Assembly: GCA_964441705.1 (NCBI GenBank)
Contig: CAYTWF010000057.1
Location: 1-17,032 of the forward strand
Reading direction: 5' to 3'
Origin: Eshraghiella sp964441705
GTDB taxonomy: Bacteria > Bacillota > Clostridia > Lachnospirales > Lachnospiraceae
Length of the DNA stretch: 17,032 nt
A model generated the notes under the pieces. The model had not been told where the DNA came from. It saw nothing but the letters and a program-made list of their open reading frames with translations, and searched no databases. Position numbers and translations under genes: made by a program. Within the stretch, counting starts at the first letter, position 1; each line of letters begins with the position of its first letter. Positions 16,701-17,032 of the stretch are shown here, piece by piece.

Positions 16701-16718
16701 CTTGTGAGTAGTCACAAG
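16701..16718. promoter_or_regulatory. Palindrome in the operon leader, candidate operator
   Basis: CTTGTGA (16701-16707) and TCACAAG (16712-16718) form a perfect 7-bp inverted repeat around GTAG. It lies about 75 nt downstream of the expected transcription start of the defence operon and about 80 nt before the first start codon. No T-run follows in the operon direction, so it is not a plain terminator. A binding site for a dimeric repressor, possibly the operon's own helix-turn-helix protein, is plausible but unproven. Confidence 0.5.
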
Positions 16719-16798
16719 GGCAATTTTGCGTTCAGGGATAGGTGGAGCTGGCAGGTTCAGTGGTTCGTGGTTGTTCCGATTGTTTCCCACCAATTCCT

Positions 16799-16827
16799 AT
16801 TATATCAAAGTGATGCACAGATTTCAA
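16799..16827 (-). promoter_or_regulatory. Near-consensus sigma-A promoter driving the defence operon
   Basis: On the minus strand the sequence shows TTGAAA (16822-16827), a 17-bp spacer and a perfect TATAAT (16799-16804). Transcription would start near 16792 and give a 5' leader of about 170 nt before the GTG at 16618. No comparable promoter was noticed between the downstream genes, which are separated by at most a few tens of bases, so this is the likely main promoter for all eleven genes. Confidence 0.85.
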
Positions 16828-16873
16828 TACACTGCGATGAATATCTGATGAACGCGCCATGAATTTCCCCACT

Positions 16874-16900
16874 GTGATTGCTCACCAAAAAGCAAATCAC
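16874..16900. repeat. Inverted repeat just upstream of the sigma-like gene
   Basis: GTGATTGCT (16874-16882) and AGCAAATCAC (16891-16900) are complementary except for one extra base, with an 8-nt loop. The structure ends at the AGGAGG ribosome binding site (16901-16906) of the rightmost gene. It could control translation or bind a regulator. Confidence 0.35.
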
Positions 16901-16913
16901 AGGAGGAAATCTT

Positions 16914-17032
16914 ATGACAACAGAAGAAAAGACCTATTTCATCTACATCCGCAGTACCGGTGAGAAGGTGCCAGTCTCCAAGGCGCAGCACGACTCCTTC
17001 TATAGAGAGGCGTCCCGCATCCGCAACAAGGA
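16914..17032 (+). CDS. Start of a small sigma-70-like protein of clostridial mobile elements (partial)
   Basis: The only convincing plus-strand gene in the window. It begins MTTEEKTYFIYIRSTGEKVP and continues as VSKAQHDSFYREASRIRNKE to the right edge, 39 complete codons plus 2 nt. AGGAGG lies 7 nt before the ATG. This start, with YFIxIRSTGEKVPVSKxQHDSFYREA, matches my memory of proteins labelled sigma-70 family RNA polymerase sigma factor in integrative conjugative elements of gut Firmicutes. The part that would hold the sigma-like helix-turn-helix lies outside the window, so the function is not shown here. The gene diverges from the defence operon, and no clear promoter for it is visible in the shared 300-bp intergenic region. 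It supports the view that the operon is cargo of a mobile element. Confidence 0.65.
   Translation, partial: MTTEEKTYFIYIRSTGEKVPVSKAQHDSFYREASRIRNK

Overview
The window reads as part of a mobile or accessory region of a Gram-positive Firmicute, most likely a gut-type Clostridia (Oscillospiraceae/Lachnospiraceae-like). Most genes have strong AGGAGG-type ribosome binding sites, hand-counted GC is about 50% over much of the window, and the right edge holds the start of a small sigma-70-like protein of the kind carried by clostridial integrative conjugative elements.

Almost the whole window (16.8 kb down to 0.26 kb) is one minus-strand defence operon. A near-consensus sigma-A promoter (TTGAAA, 17 bp, TATAAT) sits at 16799-16827 and is followed by a leader of about 170 nt that contains a perfect 7-bp palindrome. 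Genes follow with overlaps or gaps of a few tens of bases at most. In transcription order they are: (1) a 309-aa protein of unknown function with an acidic repeat and a C-terminal IPNYGT motif; (2) a 213-aa protein of unknown function with the same motif at its N-terminus; (3) a 72-aa excisionase/MerR-like helix-turn-helix protein; (4) a 761-aa RloC/PrrC-like AAA_13 ABC ATPase with a CPFC zinc-hook-like motif; (5) BrxF; (6) BrxC/PglY; (7) PglXI DNA methyltransferase; (8) BrxHII helicase; (9) PglZ; (10) BrxA; (11) a 208-aa protein with a C-terminal SH3/KOW-like domain. Genes 5-10 are in the canonical order of a type 3 BREX phage-defence system. Genes 1-4 and 11 look like accessory parts under the same promoter.

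The main points for a second look are these. Adjacent genes 1 and 2 share a gapless 22-residue motif, one at its C-terminus and the other at its N-terminus, as in bacterial amyloid or other homotypic adaptor pairs. BrxF has no visible P-loop. The ATPase next to BrxF may be a tRNA-nuclease-type back-up effector, although its C-terminal histidine motif looks altered. The pglXI gene is a GC mosaic: its core is about 38% GC, while its two ends and the rest of the operon are near 50-55%. At the left edge, beyond the operon, an open frame running off the window encodes a DPACGSG methyltransferase motif, preceded by three 19-bp-spaced repeats.

No rRNA, tRNA, CRISPR array or complete insertion sequence was seen.
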